Both the position numbers and the translations under genes were made by a program. Source: Caldisericota bacterium (lineage in GTDB: Bacteria > CAIJMQ01 > JAADFP01). From it: 12,055 nucleotides of DNA. Positions 5,698-12,055 of this stretch are shown here, piece by piece; positions within the stretch are counted from its first letter, which is position 1, and each line of letters starts with the position of its first letter. Below the pieces are notes generated by a model. It searched no databases and was not told the origin of the DNA. It saw nothing but the letters and a program-made list of their open reading frames with translations. The DNA lies in NCBI GenBank assembly GCA_013152825.1, contig JAADFP010000160.1:1-12055 (forward strand). Direction: 5' to 3'.

Positions 5698-6803
5698 CGG
5701 AAAAACTCTTTTATAGAATCTATTACGTATTTTACTTCTACCTCTTCCATTTCCGGGTACAGGGGAAGAGAAATAATTTCCCGGGCTGTTCTTTCTGAAA
5801 CGGGAAAAGCACCTTCCTGGTAGCCTAAATAACGCAGAGAATCCTGTAAATGCAGGGGAAGAGGATAGTGTAATCCAGTTCCTACTCCCTTTTCCTGCAG
5901 GAAGTTCTTTAGCTCGTCTCGCTCCGAGGTTCTTATCACATAAAGGTGGTAGACACCTCGAGAATAAGAAGGAGAAAAGGGTAAACAAATGGCATCTATA
6001 TTCTGAAAAGCCTCGGTGTATTGACGCGCTATTGCTCTTCTCCTCTCGTTCCACTCATCCAGATATTTAAGCTTGCAATTGAGCACCAGTCCCTGCAATG
6101 TTTCCATCCTGCAGTTTAATCCTATCATTTTATGATAATACTTTTTCCCAGAGCCATGGTCTCTGAGCATTTTTACTTTTTCAGCTATTTCTTCATCATC
6201 TGTAGTTACCATTCCACCTTCCCCCCAGGCACTCAAATTCTTGGAAGGATAGAAACTGAAACAACCACAGTCTCCCATACTACCTGCTTTTTTTGCCCGA
6301 GGGAGATACTCTGCCCCATGTGCCTGACAGGCATCTTCTATGAGAGAAAGATTATACTTGCCTGCTATCTCCCTGAGAGGGTTCATGTCACATACTTCAC
6401 CATACAAATGCACCGGAATAATTGCCTTAGTACGAGGAGTTATTGCCTGCTCTATCTTTCCCACATCAATGGTCATGGTTTTTGCGTCTATATCCACAAA
6501 TACCGGCTTTGCCCCGGAAAAGACAATTGCTTCCACCGTGGCAATAAAAGTAAAGGGAACAGTAATAACTTCGTCACCCTTACCCACTCCGTGAGCAAGG
6601 AGGGAAAGCAAAAGAGCCGAGGTGCCTGAATTTACTGCCACGGCAAATTTTGTGCCGCAGTAAGAAGCAAAGTTTCTCTCAAATTCTTCCACTTCCTTTC
6701 CCAGGATAAAGCGGGATTCCTGAAATAGCCCTTCTATCCGGGGAGAAAGTTCCTCCCAGATTTTCATGTTCTGCTTCTTTAGATCTATAACTTGTACTTT
6801 CAT
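5694..6803 (-). CDS. PLP-dependent DegT/DnrJ/EryC1/StrS sugar aminotransferase
   Basis: This 369-residue aminotransferase converts a keto nucleotide-sugar to an amino sugar, usually with glutamate as donor. Family marks in order are the N-terminal V-x-D-L (4-8), NSGTSALLLSL (58-68) for phosphate binding, PFTFIAT (83-89), PVHLYG (130-135), IEDACQAHGA (155-164) with Asp157 for the pyridine nitrogen, SFYPSKNL with the PLP lysine at 188, GEGGMV (194-199), and the tail SLPLYP (345-350). Length and motifs are complete. Its neighbours, a Gfo/Idh dehydrogenase and a hexapeptide acyltransferase, suggest a WbpE/WlbC-like 3-aminotransferase acting on a 3-keto uronic-acid derivative. FdtB/QdtB- or PglE-like 3- or 4-aminotransferases are alternatives. 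No Shine-Dalgarno precedes ATG 6803. The start is supported by the family's usual N-terminal sequence. The 93-nt gap upstream could hold a promoter. Confidence 0.93.
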   Translation of the reverse strand: MKVQVIDLKKQNMKIWEELSPRIEGLFQESRFILGKEVEEFERNFASYCGTKFAVAVNSGTSALLLSLLAHGVGKGDEVITVPFTFIATVEAIVFSGAKPVFVDIDAKTMTIDVGKIEQAITPRTKAIIPVHLYGEVCDMNPLREIAGKYNLSLIEDACQAHGAEYLPRAKKAGSMGDCGCFSFYPSKNLSAWGEGGMVTTDDEEIAEKVKMLRDHGSGKKYYHKMIGLNCRMETLQGLVLNCKLKYLDEWNERRRAIARQYTEAFQNIDAICLPFSPSYSRGVYHLYVIRTSERDELKNFLQEKGVGTGLHYPLPLHLQDSLRYLGYQEGAFPVSERTAREIISLPLYPEMEEVEVKYVIDSIKEFFR

Positions 6804-6896
6804 CTTGGGGTAAGTTTATCATAAATGCACAGGTTGTGTACAGATAATATCTTAACATTTCTGTAAAAAAGAGGATTCTTCACAACAAAACAATTG
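6804..6896 (-). promoter_or_regulatory. 93-nt spacer upstream of the aminotransferase; possible promoter/operator
   Basis: This is the longest gap inside the glycan locus. It is AT-rich, with two -10-like hexamers on the minus strand (TATTAT and TATGAT, the latter 14 nt before the ATG) but no convincing -35. Two dyads are visible: AGATAATATCT (6842-6852), and TGCACA/TGTGTA with one mismatch around GGT (about 6825-6840). These could be an operator; nothing here identifies a regulator. Confidence 0.25.
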
Positions 6897-7787
6897 TCAG
6901 AAAGAACGGTCTTTTATCCCGGAGGCAACTCCCTTCACTACATCTTTAATTCCTTCTTCAAGCTTAACTTGCAACTCATACCCAAGAGTCTTCTTCATTA
7001 TCGTATTATCCCCTACCATATCCCCTACCGTGTGTTTTTCCACAATTTTGTATAAAGGGGTTAAATGAAGAATCCGGCCGATGCTCTGAGCTATTAGTCG
7101 GGGTGTAGTTATTTCATCCCCAGCAACATTCATTACCAGGTTTCGCCTGATTTTCATACACCGGCAGATAACTTCGGTTACATCCCGAATATGGATGGGG
7201 TTCAGGTGGGGGAAATCTCCTTTGTAAACAATTACAGGCTCTTTCTGGATAACTTTTTCTACTAATCTGGGAATAAGCCTATTTCTCTGCGCTCCTCCGT
7301 AAGGGAAAAAAAGCCGCAAGATAATCACGGGAAAGAATTCATTGTATTCTTTAACCAGAAGTTCACCCAGATATTTAGTGAAAGCATAAAAATTCCTGGG
7401 ATGGGGAAGAGTTTTCTCCCCTGAGGGTTTAGAGCAATAGCCATATATATCCCCAGTGGAAGCATAGATAAGACTTTTCGCCCCCTTTTTTCTCGCCCAT
7501 TCCAGAAGTCGAAAGGTACCCTTCACATTAGCCTGGAATAGATTCTCCCGGGTATCAGTAAGGTTGGTATTAGCAGCCAGATGAACAATTACATCAATAT
7601 TTTTGGGGAATATGCTTTCATCTAACTCCTGACGTAGATCCTGCTTAATATAATTACAGGGAAGTTTTGAGGGAAAATCATCCTGGTAATCCAGGCAAAA
7701 AATTTCGTATTCCCCGGCAAGCCGTTTTAAAAGGTTCCACCCCACAAACCCCCGTGCCCCGGTAATTAGCACCTTATCCTTATCCAC
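6897..7787 (-). CDS. NAD-dependent epimerase/dehydratase, extended SDR (second copy in locus)
   Basis: This 296-residue SDR has Rossmann motif GARGFVG (10-16), acidic Asp33 at the end of strand 2 (CLDY), HLAAN (69-73), YASTGDIYG (108-116) and the catalytic pair Tyr134-x3-Lys138 in YAFTK. RLFFPYGG (158-165) and NPIHIRDV (196-203) follow in their usual places. It is only distantly similar to the SDR at 4696-5697 and is shorter. It may be a nucleotide-sugar 4-epimerase, a 4-reductase (RmlD/Fcl-like) or a C3/C5-modifying enzyme; the sequence does not decide. The start is GTG at 7787, with GGGAGAGG about 6 nt upstream, and no better ATG fits before the Rossmann strand. It lies 73 nt downstream of the acyltransferase gene and 93 nt upstream of the aminotransferase gene. 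Confidence 0.87.
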   Translation of the reverse strand: MDKDKVLITGARGFVGWNLLKRLAGEYEIFCLDYQDDFPSKLPCNYIKQDLRQELDESIFPKNIDVIVHLAANTNLTDTRENLFQANVKGTFRLLEWARKKGAKSLIYASTGDIYGYCSKPSGEKTLPHPRNFYAFTKYLGELLVKEYNEFFPVIILRLFFPYGGAQRNRLIPRLVEKVIQKEPVIVYKGDFPHLNPIHIRDVTEVICRCMKIRRNLVMNVAGDEITTPRLIAQSIGRILHLTPLYKIVEKHTVGDMVGDNTIMKKTLGYELQVKLEEGIKDVVKGVASGIKDRSF

Positions 7788-7860
7788 CTATAACCTCTCC
7801 CAGTTGTGGAGCACTGCGAACTAAAATCTACAGTACATCATTTGCTTCTATGTTTTTCTT

Positions 7861-8523
7861 TCATAAATTATAAGGGGGCCAATCATAAACCGCATTGAAA
7901 AAATTTCGGAAACATTTCAAATCCTCGGTTTTCTTAATAATTTTCACCGGATTACCCACAGCTACCATTCCCGGGGGAATATCCTCGGTTACTACTGTGC
8001 CTGCTCCAACCAGGGCCCCCCGACCAATCCTGACTCCTGGCAAAATAGTTACATTAGCTCCTATTTTCACCAGATCTTCCACGATTACTTCTCCCAGGCA
8101 TTCCTTGTACCTGGGGCAAGGCGGGTGAGGATCATCGGTAAATACCGTATGAGGACCAATGAAAACATAATTGCCTATTTTTACCCTTTCCAAGAAACAA
8201 CCGCTATGAATTCTCACCCCATATCCAATATTATTCCCGAATTCCAGCACTGAGTTTGTTCCCACACTAACTTTGTCACCAATGACATTCTCTTCCCGGA
8301 TGGAAACTCCCTGGCCAGTTTGGAAATTATCCCCGATTGTATTGCCAGCATAGATAGTAGTAAAAGGTCTAATTATGGCATTTTTACCTATAACCGTGGG
8401 TAACTCACCCGGCTTCTTTCCCCGGGGTGGCTTGCCTATGATACAGGGAGACTCCAGGAGACCTCCTTCCCCTATGTTCACATTCTCGTATATTTTAAGA
8501 AATTCTTCCGGGGACGCACTCAC
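7861..8523 (-). CDS. Left-handed beta-helix (hexapeptide) N-acyltransferase, WbpD/WlbB-like
   Basis: This 220-residue protein is built of hexapeptide repeats ([LIV]-G-x4) from about residue 45 to 195. Examples are IGKNAIIRPFTTI, IGDNFQTG, IGDKVSVG, IGNYVFIG, IGANVTIL and IGRGALVGAG, closing with PPGMVAVGNPVKII. This is the fold of acetyl-CoA-dependent nucleotide-sugar N-acetyltransferases. A loop with DPHPPCPRYKECLG (131-144) interrupts the helix where WbpD/WlbB-type enzymes carry their active-site loop. His106 and His125 are candidate catalytic or binding residues. It probably acetylates the amino group installed by the DegT aminotransferase. The start codon is GTG 8523, overlapping the dehydrogenase stop as GTGA, with a strong GGAGGAG at 8529-8535 inside the upstream gene. 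Coupled translation of dehydrogenase and acyltransferase is therefore very likely. The exact substrate is inferred. Confidence 0.9.
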   Translation of the reverse strand: MSASPEEFLKIYENVNIGEGGLLESPCIIGKPPRGKKPGELPTVIGKNAIIRPFTTIYAGNTIGDNFQTGQGVSIREENVIGDKVSVGTNSVLEFGNNIGYGVRIHSGCFLERVKIGNYVFIGPHTVFTDDPHPPCPRYKECLGEVIVEDLVKIGANVTILPGVRIGRGALVGAGTVVTEDIPPGMVAVGNPVKIIKKTEDLKCFRNFFNAVYDWPPYNL

Positions 8524-9530
8524 TTTATCTCCTCCATTTTCCCTTTATTTTCGAGAGACTTCTGACAGGCTTCCAGAACCTTAACTACTCTAAGCCCTGC
8601 TTCTCCATCAGTAATTGGTTTCTCTCCACTTTTAATACAATCAACAAAATGACTGCAGAGATTATGCAGAGCCTCCACCTGTTCCAGGTTAGGTGCATAC
8701 ATATCTCCCCTTCGATAGCCAACCAGAGCATTATAAATTTCTTTCTCGTCGCTTATAAAAGTAACCCCCTTGTCGTATATTTTAACTTTTTCCGAAGGTT
8801 CCATATCGTTATACACAACCATCTTCTTGCTTCCCCCGATAAGCATCATTCTTATTTTAACCGGGGCCAACCAGTTGACATGAATATGGGCAGTAAGCTG
8901 AGCGTCGAAATTTAAATGGAGGTAAGCTATATTCTCAATCTGATTGCCTACGTGACATGCTCCAACAGCAGAAACTTCTACCGGCATTTTCCCCAGGAGA
9001 AAGTCTAAAATAGATAGATCATGGGGAGCAAGATCCCAGATCACATTTACATCATGCTGGAAAAGCCCCAGATTGACGCGTACGGAATCACAGTAAAATA
9101 CCTTGCCCAGTTCTCCCCGATCTATAATTTCCTTTATCTTTCGTACCGCTGAAGTATATACAAAAGTGTGGTCTACCATCAGAATCTTATTTTTCTTTTC
9201 AGCAAGGGCAATCAATTCTTCTCCCTCCCTGAAACTGGCAGTCATAGGCTTCTCTATGAGAACACTTTTCCCGTTAAGAAGAGCCTCCCTGGCCAAAGCA
9301 TAGTGGGTGCTGATGGGAGTAGCAATAGCTACAGCATCAATGGAAGGAGAAGACACTATATCCCGGAAATCCCTGGTCACCTCCAGAAAAGGATATTTTT
9401 TCTTTATAACTTCCAACCGCTCTTTTTGCAGGTCGGCACATCCTACCACTCTTACCCCATCCAGCTCATGGAAATTTCTTAGCAGATTTGGCCCCCAGTA
9501 GCCGCATCCGACAACTCCGATATTTACCAT
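8520..9530 (-). CDS. Gfo/Idh/MocA-family sugar-nucleotide dehydrogenase, WbpB/WlbA-like
   Basis: This 336-residue NAD(P)-dependent oxidoreductase has the N-terminal Rossmann motif GVVGCGYWG (5-13), ATPISTH (70-76), and the family signature EKP (93-95), whose lysine is catalytic. VDHTFVYTSAVRKIK (119-133) and DLAPHDLS (166-173, with the conserved Asp and His) follow, leading into a C-terminal alpha/beta domain containing HVNWLAPVKIR (217-227). This subgroup, beginning GCGYWGPNLLRNF, is typical of surface-polysaccharide loci. Paired with a hexapeptide acyltransferase and a DegT aminotransferase, it fits the 3-dehydrogenase WbpB/WlbA, which oxidises the C3 hydroxyl of UDP-GlcNAcA. ATG 9530 has AGAGGGG about 7 nt upstream and follows the FAD gene by 15 nt. 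The 3' end overlaps the acyltransferase start (GTGA). Confidence 0.93.
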   Translation of the reverse strand: MVNIGVVGCGYWGPNLLRNFHELDGVRVVGCADLQKERLEVIKKKYPFLEVTRDFRDIVSSPSIDAVAIATPISTHYALAREALLNGKSVLIEKPMTASFREGEELIALAEKKNKILMVDHTFVYTSAVRKIKEIIDRGELGKVFYCDSVRVNLGLFQHDVNVIWDLAPHDLSILDFLLGKMPVEVSAVGACHVGNQIENIAYLHLNFDAQLTAHIHVNWLAPVKIRMMLIGGSKKMVVYNDMEPSEKVKIYDKGVTFISDEKEIYNALVGYRRGDMYAPNLEQVEALHNLCSHFVDCIKSGEKPITDGEAGLRVVKVLEACQKSLENKGKMEEIK

Positions 9531-9545
9531 TTTCTTGCCCCTCTT

Positions 9546-11000
9546 TCAACAGAATAATACGTCGTCATCATCGAGGGAAAAATTCGCCTTTTTCCCTTTG
9601 CCTTGAATAATACACTGTGCCATAGCTAAACCCACCTCCATGGAAATATCCATATCAATATACTCGAAAAGTCCCTGCCTACCACCTACAAGAAGGTTGC
9701 TTATTCTGGAAAAGAAATTGGCTGCTTTTTTTATTGCTTCTTCGTAATTAAGAGCATAAATAGGGTAGCCATATTTGATCCTCAGCAGGTCAAAGTATTC
9801 CACCTCATCTTTAGCAATCAGTCCTTCCTCTTCTAATTCTTCTATTATTTGTGGGCACAAAATTGAAGGCTCTGCCCTCCAGATACGATCGCCTTCGTCG
9901 CAGGTAATCTCAACTATCACCGAGGTTTTCCCCTCTGGAGCACAATCCAGCATTCCATATCTTACCAAATCAGAAACCCGGTTAAAAGTTCGATTTGTAA
10001 AGTAGAGAGACTGGGCAGGAAGAACAGGCCTCCTTTTCACCCCCAGGCAGACCACTACCACTGAACGGAATTGTAAACGAGAGCAGGCCCTGAGAATATC
10101 TTCAGGGAGAGGAGGAGAAATGGAATAGAGTAACTCGGTAATAGGAATGGTGGAAATAAGATGATCGCAACGTTTCTCTACTTCCTTGCCATCTACCACC
10201 ACCACCACAGATTCTACTCTGTCCTTCTCTATAACTATTCTTTTTACCTGGTAATTTAAGGATATCTTTCCTCCCTGAGCTTTTATTTCTTGAGAAATTT
10301 TTTCGGGTATGAATCCAGCTCCTTTTCTTGGATAATACAGTCTCTTAACCAGGGGGGCAAAGCGATGTCCCTGAGTAAAATCGGTAACTTCCCCGGAATT
10401 AGTACTACCTGCCCTCCCGGGCAAAAATCTACCCAGGGCATTCTTCAGTATTCCTCCAAGGCTGGGATAGGGTATCCTATGCTGGGCAAAAGCTGATGAC
10501 ATACGAGAGAGGGGAATTCCCCATACTTTTTGAGAATAAGGGCCAAAGAATATATCATATAGAGTCCGCCCAAATCTGTTTACTAACCATTCTTCAGCAT
10601 TCCTATCGGAAAAACCCCTAAACTTCCCCTTCAGCAAAACAGCTAAATAGTCTGCCATGCAGGAAAAAGTGGTAAAAGGGTTTAAGGAACGAAGAACATC
10701 GAATACCTGAAGAGGATAATGGTAAAACTGTCCCCGGAATTTGATTCTTACATCTTTGGGAGTTTCCACAAACTCGTTTCCAGCCAGCTGCTTAAATCTC
10801 TGTAAAATATCCGGGTTTGAAGCATGATAACAGTGAGGAGCATAGTCAAAGATATACTCCCTCCTTCTTGCGCTCCGGGCTAACCCTCCCACCTCAGCCT
10901 CCTTTTCCAGCAGCTCCACAGCAAACCCGTTCTCACTAAGAACCCACCCGGCGCTCAAGCCAGTCATCCCTGCTCCCAGTATCAACACTTTTTCAGCCAT
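9546..11000 (-). CDS. FAD-dependent amine-oxidase-type protein (protoporphyrinogen oxidase/UGM-like)
   Basis: This 484-residue flavoprotein begins with a dinucleotide-binding fold, KVLILGAGMTGLSAG (4-18). ELLEKEAEVGGLARS (29-43) supplies the ribose-binding acid and the GG-x-A-R-S motif of the amine oxidase/HemY/phytoene desaturase family. Near the C-terminus NLLVGGRQGLFEYIDMDISMEVG (435-457) completes the FAD site. YYPRKGAGFIPEKISQEI (222-239) is a usual feature of COG1232-type proteins. Such proteins occur often in polysaccharide loci and resemble UDP-galactopyranose mutase in outline, but a true Glf is shorter and differs in sequence. The reaction is unknown; modification of a nucleotide-sugar or lipid-linked sugar is my inference. 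The C-terminal tail is acidic (SLDDDDVLFC). ATG 11000 has a strong AAGGAG (11006-11011) 5 nt upstream. Confidence 0.85.
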   Translation of the reverse strand: MAEKVLILGAGMTGLSAGWVLSENGFAVELLEKEAEVGGLARSARRREYIFDYAPHCYHASNPDILQRFKQLAGNEFVETPKDVRIKFRGQFYHYPLQVFDVLRSLNPFTTFSCMADYLAVLLKGKFRGFSDRNAEEWLVNRFGRTLYDIFFGPYSQKVWGIPLSRMSSAFAQHRIPYPSLGGILKNALGRFLPGRAGSTNSGEVTDFTQGHRFAPLVKRLYYPRKGAGFIPEKISQEIKAQGGKISLNYQVKRIVIEKDRVESVVVVVDGKEVEKRCDHLISTIPITELLYSISPPLPEDILRACSRLQFRSVVVVCLGVKRRPVLPAQSLYFTNRTFNRVSDLVRYGMLDCAPEGKTSVIVEITCDEGDRIWRAEPSILCPQIIEELEEEGLIAKDEVEYFDLLRIKYGYPIYALNYEEAIKKAANFFSRISNLLVGGRQGLFEYIDMDISMEVGLAMAQCIIQGKGKKANFSLDDDDVLFC

Positions 11001-11100
11001 ATCTACTCCTTAAGTTTTTCCATTCTCTACCAATCAACTTGAGTGTAAGAGATAATACACTAATCCCCCCTCCTAAAATAACAATCGGTTTATCTTTCAT
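10993..11100 (-). CDS. Possible 35-residue single-span protein bridging two glycan genes
   Basis: A 35-codon ORF starts with ATG 11100, overlapping the last codons of the GT39 gene (ATGAAAGATAA), and fills the whole 89-nt gap. It stops with TGA at 10993, just inside the FAD gene, whose Shine-Dalgarno lies within it. It reads MKDKPIVILGGGISVLSLTL and continues with KLIGREWKN and a basic end. One 18-20 residue hydrophobic segment is followed by a charged amphipathic tail. AAGAGAG upstream is a modest Shine-Dalgarno. The layout is that of a translationally coupled small membrane protein. Alternatively the GGGIS motif could be a relic of an FAD/NAD-binding N-terminus like its downstream neighbour, although the third glycine is a valine. 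I recognise no family. Confidence 0.42.
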   Translation of the reverse strand: MKDKPIVILGGGISVLSLTLKLIGREWKNLRSRYG

Positions 11101-12055
11101 AGACTCTCTTGCTTAAATACGATAGGGGGAGAGAAGCAAAGATTATAATTATCGGAATAAGTGGATACCGGTACCTTATAGTTGAAATAGTAAAGGCATA
11201 GAGGAAAAAATTTGCGATTAAATAAAAGTAAAGAGGAGAATATTTTTTCCATTCTTTATGAGAGAGAATTATACCCCATAAGCCAAAACTCATCAAGAGA
11301 AGGTAGGAAATCCCGCTCACCAGTTTGCTCGCCCGGGAAGAGTCTGAGTAGTAAGGCCTCCACATGTTAATGATTCTTCTTCCGGTGAGCTGTAAAAATC
11401 TTCCCGGGTTTTCCCTGATAAATTTAATTGCCCGTTTCTTCAATTCTTTGTCTGCTTCTAAACTAAACAGGGGAGGAATATCTTCCGGGTAGCGCGTATC
11501 CTCACCCAGCTTCCAATCTCCTCCCCTTCCCCCCGTAGAAGAAGGATTATTGCCCAGGTAAAGTGTATGCCCCGAAGATAGAGTAAAGGGAACAAAGGAA
11601 TGCAGCACCAGGAAATTCCGCAGCACCCAGGGAGTAAAAACTAAGAATAGAGAAATTAGAAAAATAAGTATGTTCTTAACTTTTGCTCCTTTAGAATAAT
11701 AAGCTATCCAGAATGGGATAAACAAAATCAAGAGTATAGCCGGTTCCTTGGTAAGAGCAGAAACACCTAAAAGAATACCTGTAGCAATCAAATAAAAGGG
11801 AGAAGCAGTATCGTGCCAGCGATAAAGGAAGTAAAGAAAAGAGAGAAAAAGAAAGATAAAGAACATTTCCGGCATGATATACCCGGAAAGCTGGATGAAG
11901 GGATAATAAAAAGCAGATATTCCATAGGCTACCCAGCCAGCAGTTAAGCCAAATAAAGACCGGGCAATCTTGAACAAAATAAAACAGCTCAGTGCACCCA
12001 GCAAAGCCTGGAAGAACCTTATCGTAACTGGAGAAGGAGTAAAAATTTTGTAAAT
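11090..12055 (-). CDS. GT39/PMT-type integral membrane glycosyltransferase, C-terminal part (cut by window edge)
   Basis: The frame is open from base 12055 to TAA at 11090, giving 321 visible residues. The N-terminus, with the catalytic acidic first loop, lies outside the window. A TTG at 12004 is not the start, because the upstream codons read IYKIFTPSPVTIRFFQA and continue the family pattern. These are dolichyl-phosphate-mannose-protein mannosyltransferase/ArnT-like enzymes, which transfer a sugar from a polyprenyl-phosphate donor on the outer face of the membrane. Marks seen are FFQALLGALSCF, about nine hydrophobic segments, ALTKEPA (the family's usual A-x-L-T-[KR] turn), an extracytoplasmic loop with YLGNNPSSTGG, and a terminal TIRYRYPLIP. 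The soluble stretch between the sixth and seventh segments is about 100 residues. Acceptor and sugar are unknown; the neighbouring nucleotide-sugar genes suggest surface polysaccharide or lipid A-type decoration. Confidence 0.88.
   Translation of the reverse strand: MYKIFTPSPVTIRFFQALLGALSCFILFKIARSLFGLTAGWVAYGISAFYYPFIQLSGYIMPEMFFIFLFLSFLYFLYRWHDTASPFYLIATGILLGVSALTKEPAILLILFIPFWIAYYSKGAKVKNILIFLISLFLVFTPWVLRNFLVLHSFVPFTLSSGHTLYLGNNPSSTGGRGGDWKLGEDTRYPEDIPPLFSLEADKELKKRAIKFIRENPGRFLQLTGRRIINMWRPYYSDSSRASKLVSGISYLLLMSFGLWGIILSHKEWKKYSPLYFYLIANFFLYAFTISTIRYRYPLIPIIIIFASLPLSYLSKRVYER

Noticed and set aside
5698..6054. N-terminal extension of 119 codons on the SDR gene ending at 4696
   Set aside because: The frame is open up to 6054, but this stretch overlaps well-conserved aminotransferase codons in another frame and its translation is a low-complexity Arg/Ser/Phe-rich sequence with no family match. 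The Rossmann motif begins right after ATG 5697, which overlaps the aminotransferase stop.
6132..6629. 165-codon plus-strand ORF
   Set aside because: It lies antisense to the middle of the intact aminotransferase gene. Its Cys/His/Phe-rich translation shows no domain, so it is a shadow.
9168..9482. 104-codon plus-strand ORF
   Set aside because: It is antisense to the NAD-binding domain of the Gfo/Idh gene and has no Shine-Dalgarno or recognisable motif.
12002..12004. TTG as the start of the GT39 gene
   Set aside because: The frame stays open to the window edge and the 17 upstream codons continue the family sequence, so the gene is cut by the window rather than starting here.

Overview
Every gene I can support in this window lies on the minus strand, so transcription runs from high to low coordinates. 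The organism is a bacterium of moderate GC content whose proteins are rich in Lys, Glu and Ile. The SecA N-terminus carries a W-D-M-V-P-F-D-V-Q motif and extra segments that I recall from Chlamydia and other PVC-related lineages such as Omnitrophota, not from Proteobacteria or Firmicutes. I place it loosely as an uncultivated PVC-type or candidate-phylum bacterium, with low confidence.

Layout in transcription order: (1) 12055-4696, a cell-surface glycan locus. It holds a multi-pass GT39-type glycosyltransferase (5' end outside the window), a possible 35-codon bridging ORF, an FAD-dependent amine-oxidase-type protein, a Gfo/Idh/MocA sugar dehydrogenase, a hexapeptide acyltransferase, an extended SDR epimerase/dehydratase, a DegT/DnrJ aminotransferase and a second extended SDR. 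Several joints are tight (GTGA and ATGA overlaps, a 15-nt gap). (2) 4695-4560, a short spacer holding the decayed C-terminal end of another DegT-type aminotransferase. (3) recG at 4559-2244, a six-bladed TolB-like exported protein at 2190-1318, a 500-nt non-coding stretch packed with heptameric repeats, and the start of secA at 817, which runs off the left edge.

The dehydrogenase, acyltransferase and aminotransferase together match the WbpB/WbpD/WbpE (WlbA/WlbB/WlbC) logic. In that pathway a nucleotide-sugar 3-OH is oxidised, transaminated and N-acetylated to give a diacetamido sugar for O-antigen or a surface glycan. The two SDRs would supply or epimerise precursors, and the GT39 membrane protein could transfer a lipid-linked sugar. 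The substrate is inferred. No UDP-GlcNAc 6-dehydrogenase (WbpA) lies in the window.

The most unusual features are the heptad-repeat intergenic region with a 48-bp duplicated unit, the aminotransferase relic, and a 12-nt promoter-like sequence (TGGTAAAATGTT) shared by recG and secA that ends 3 nt before an ATG in both cases and suggests leaderless transcripts. The 35-codon ORF bridging two glycan genes is also worth noting. I see no CRISPR array, tRNA, rRNA, transposase or convincing Rho-independent terminator.
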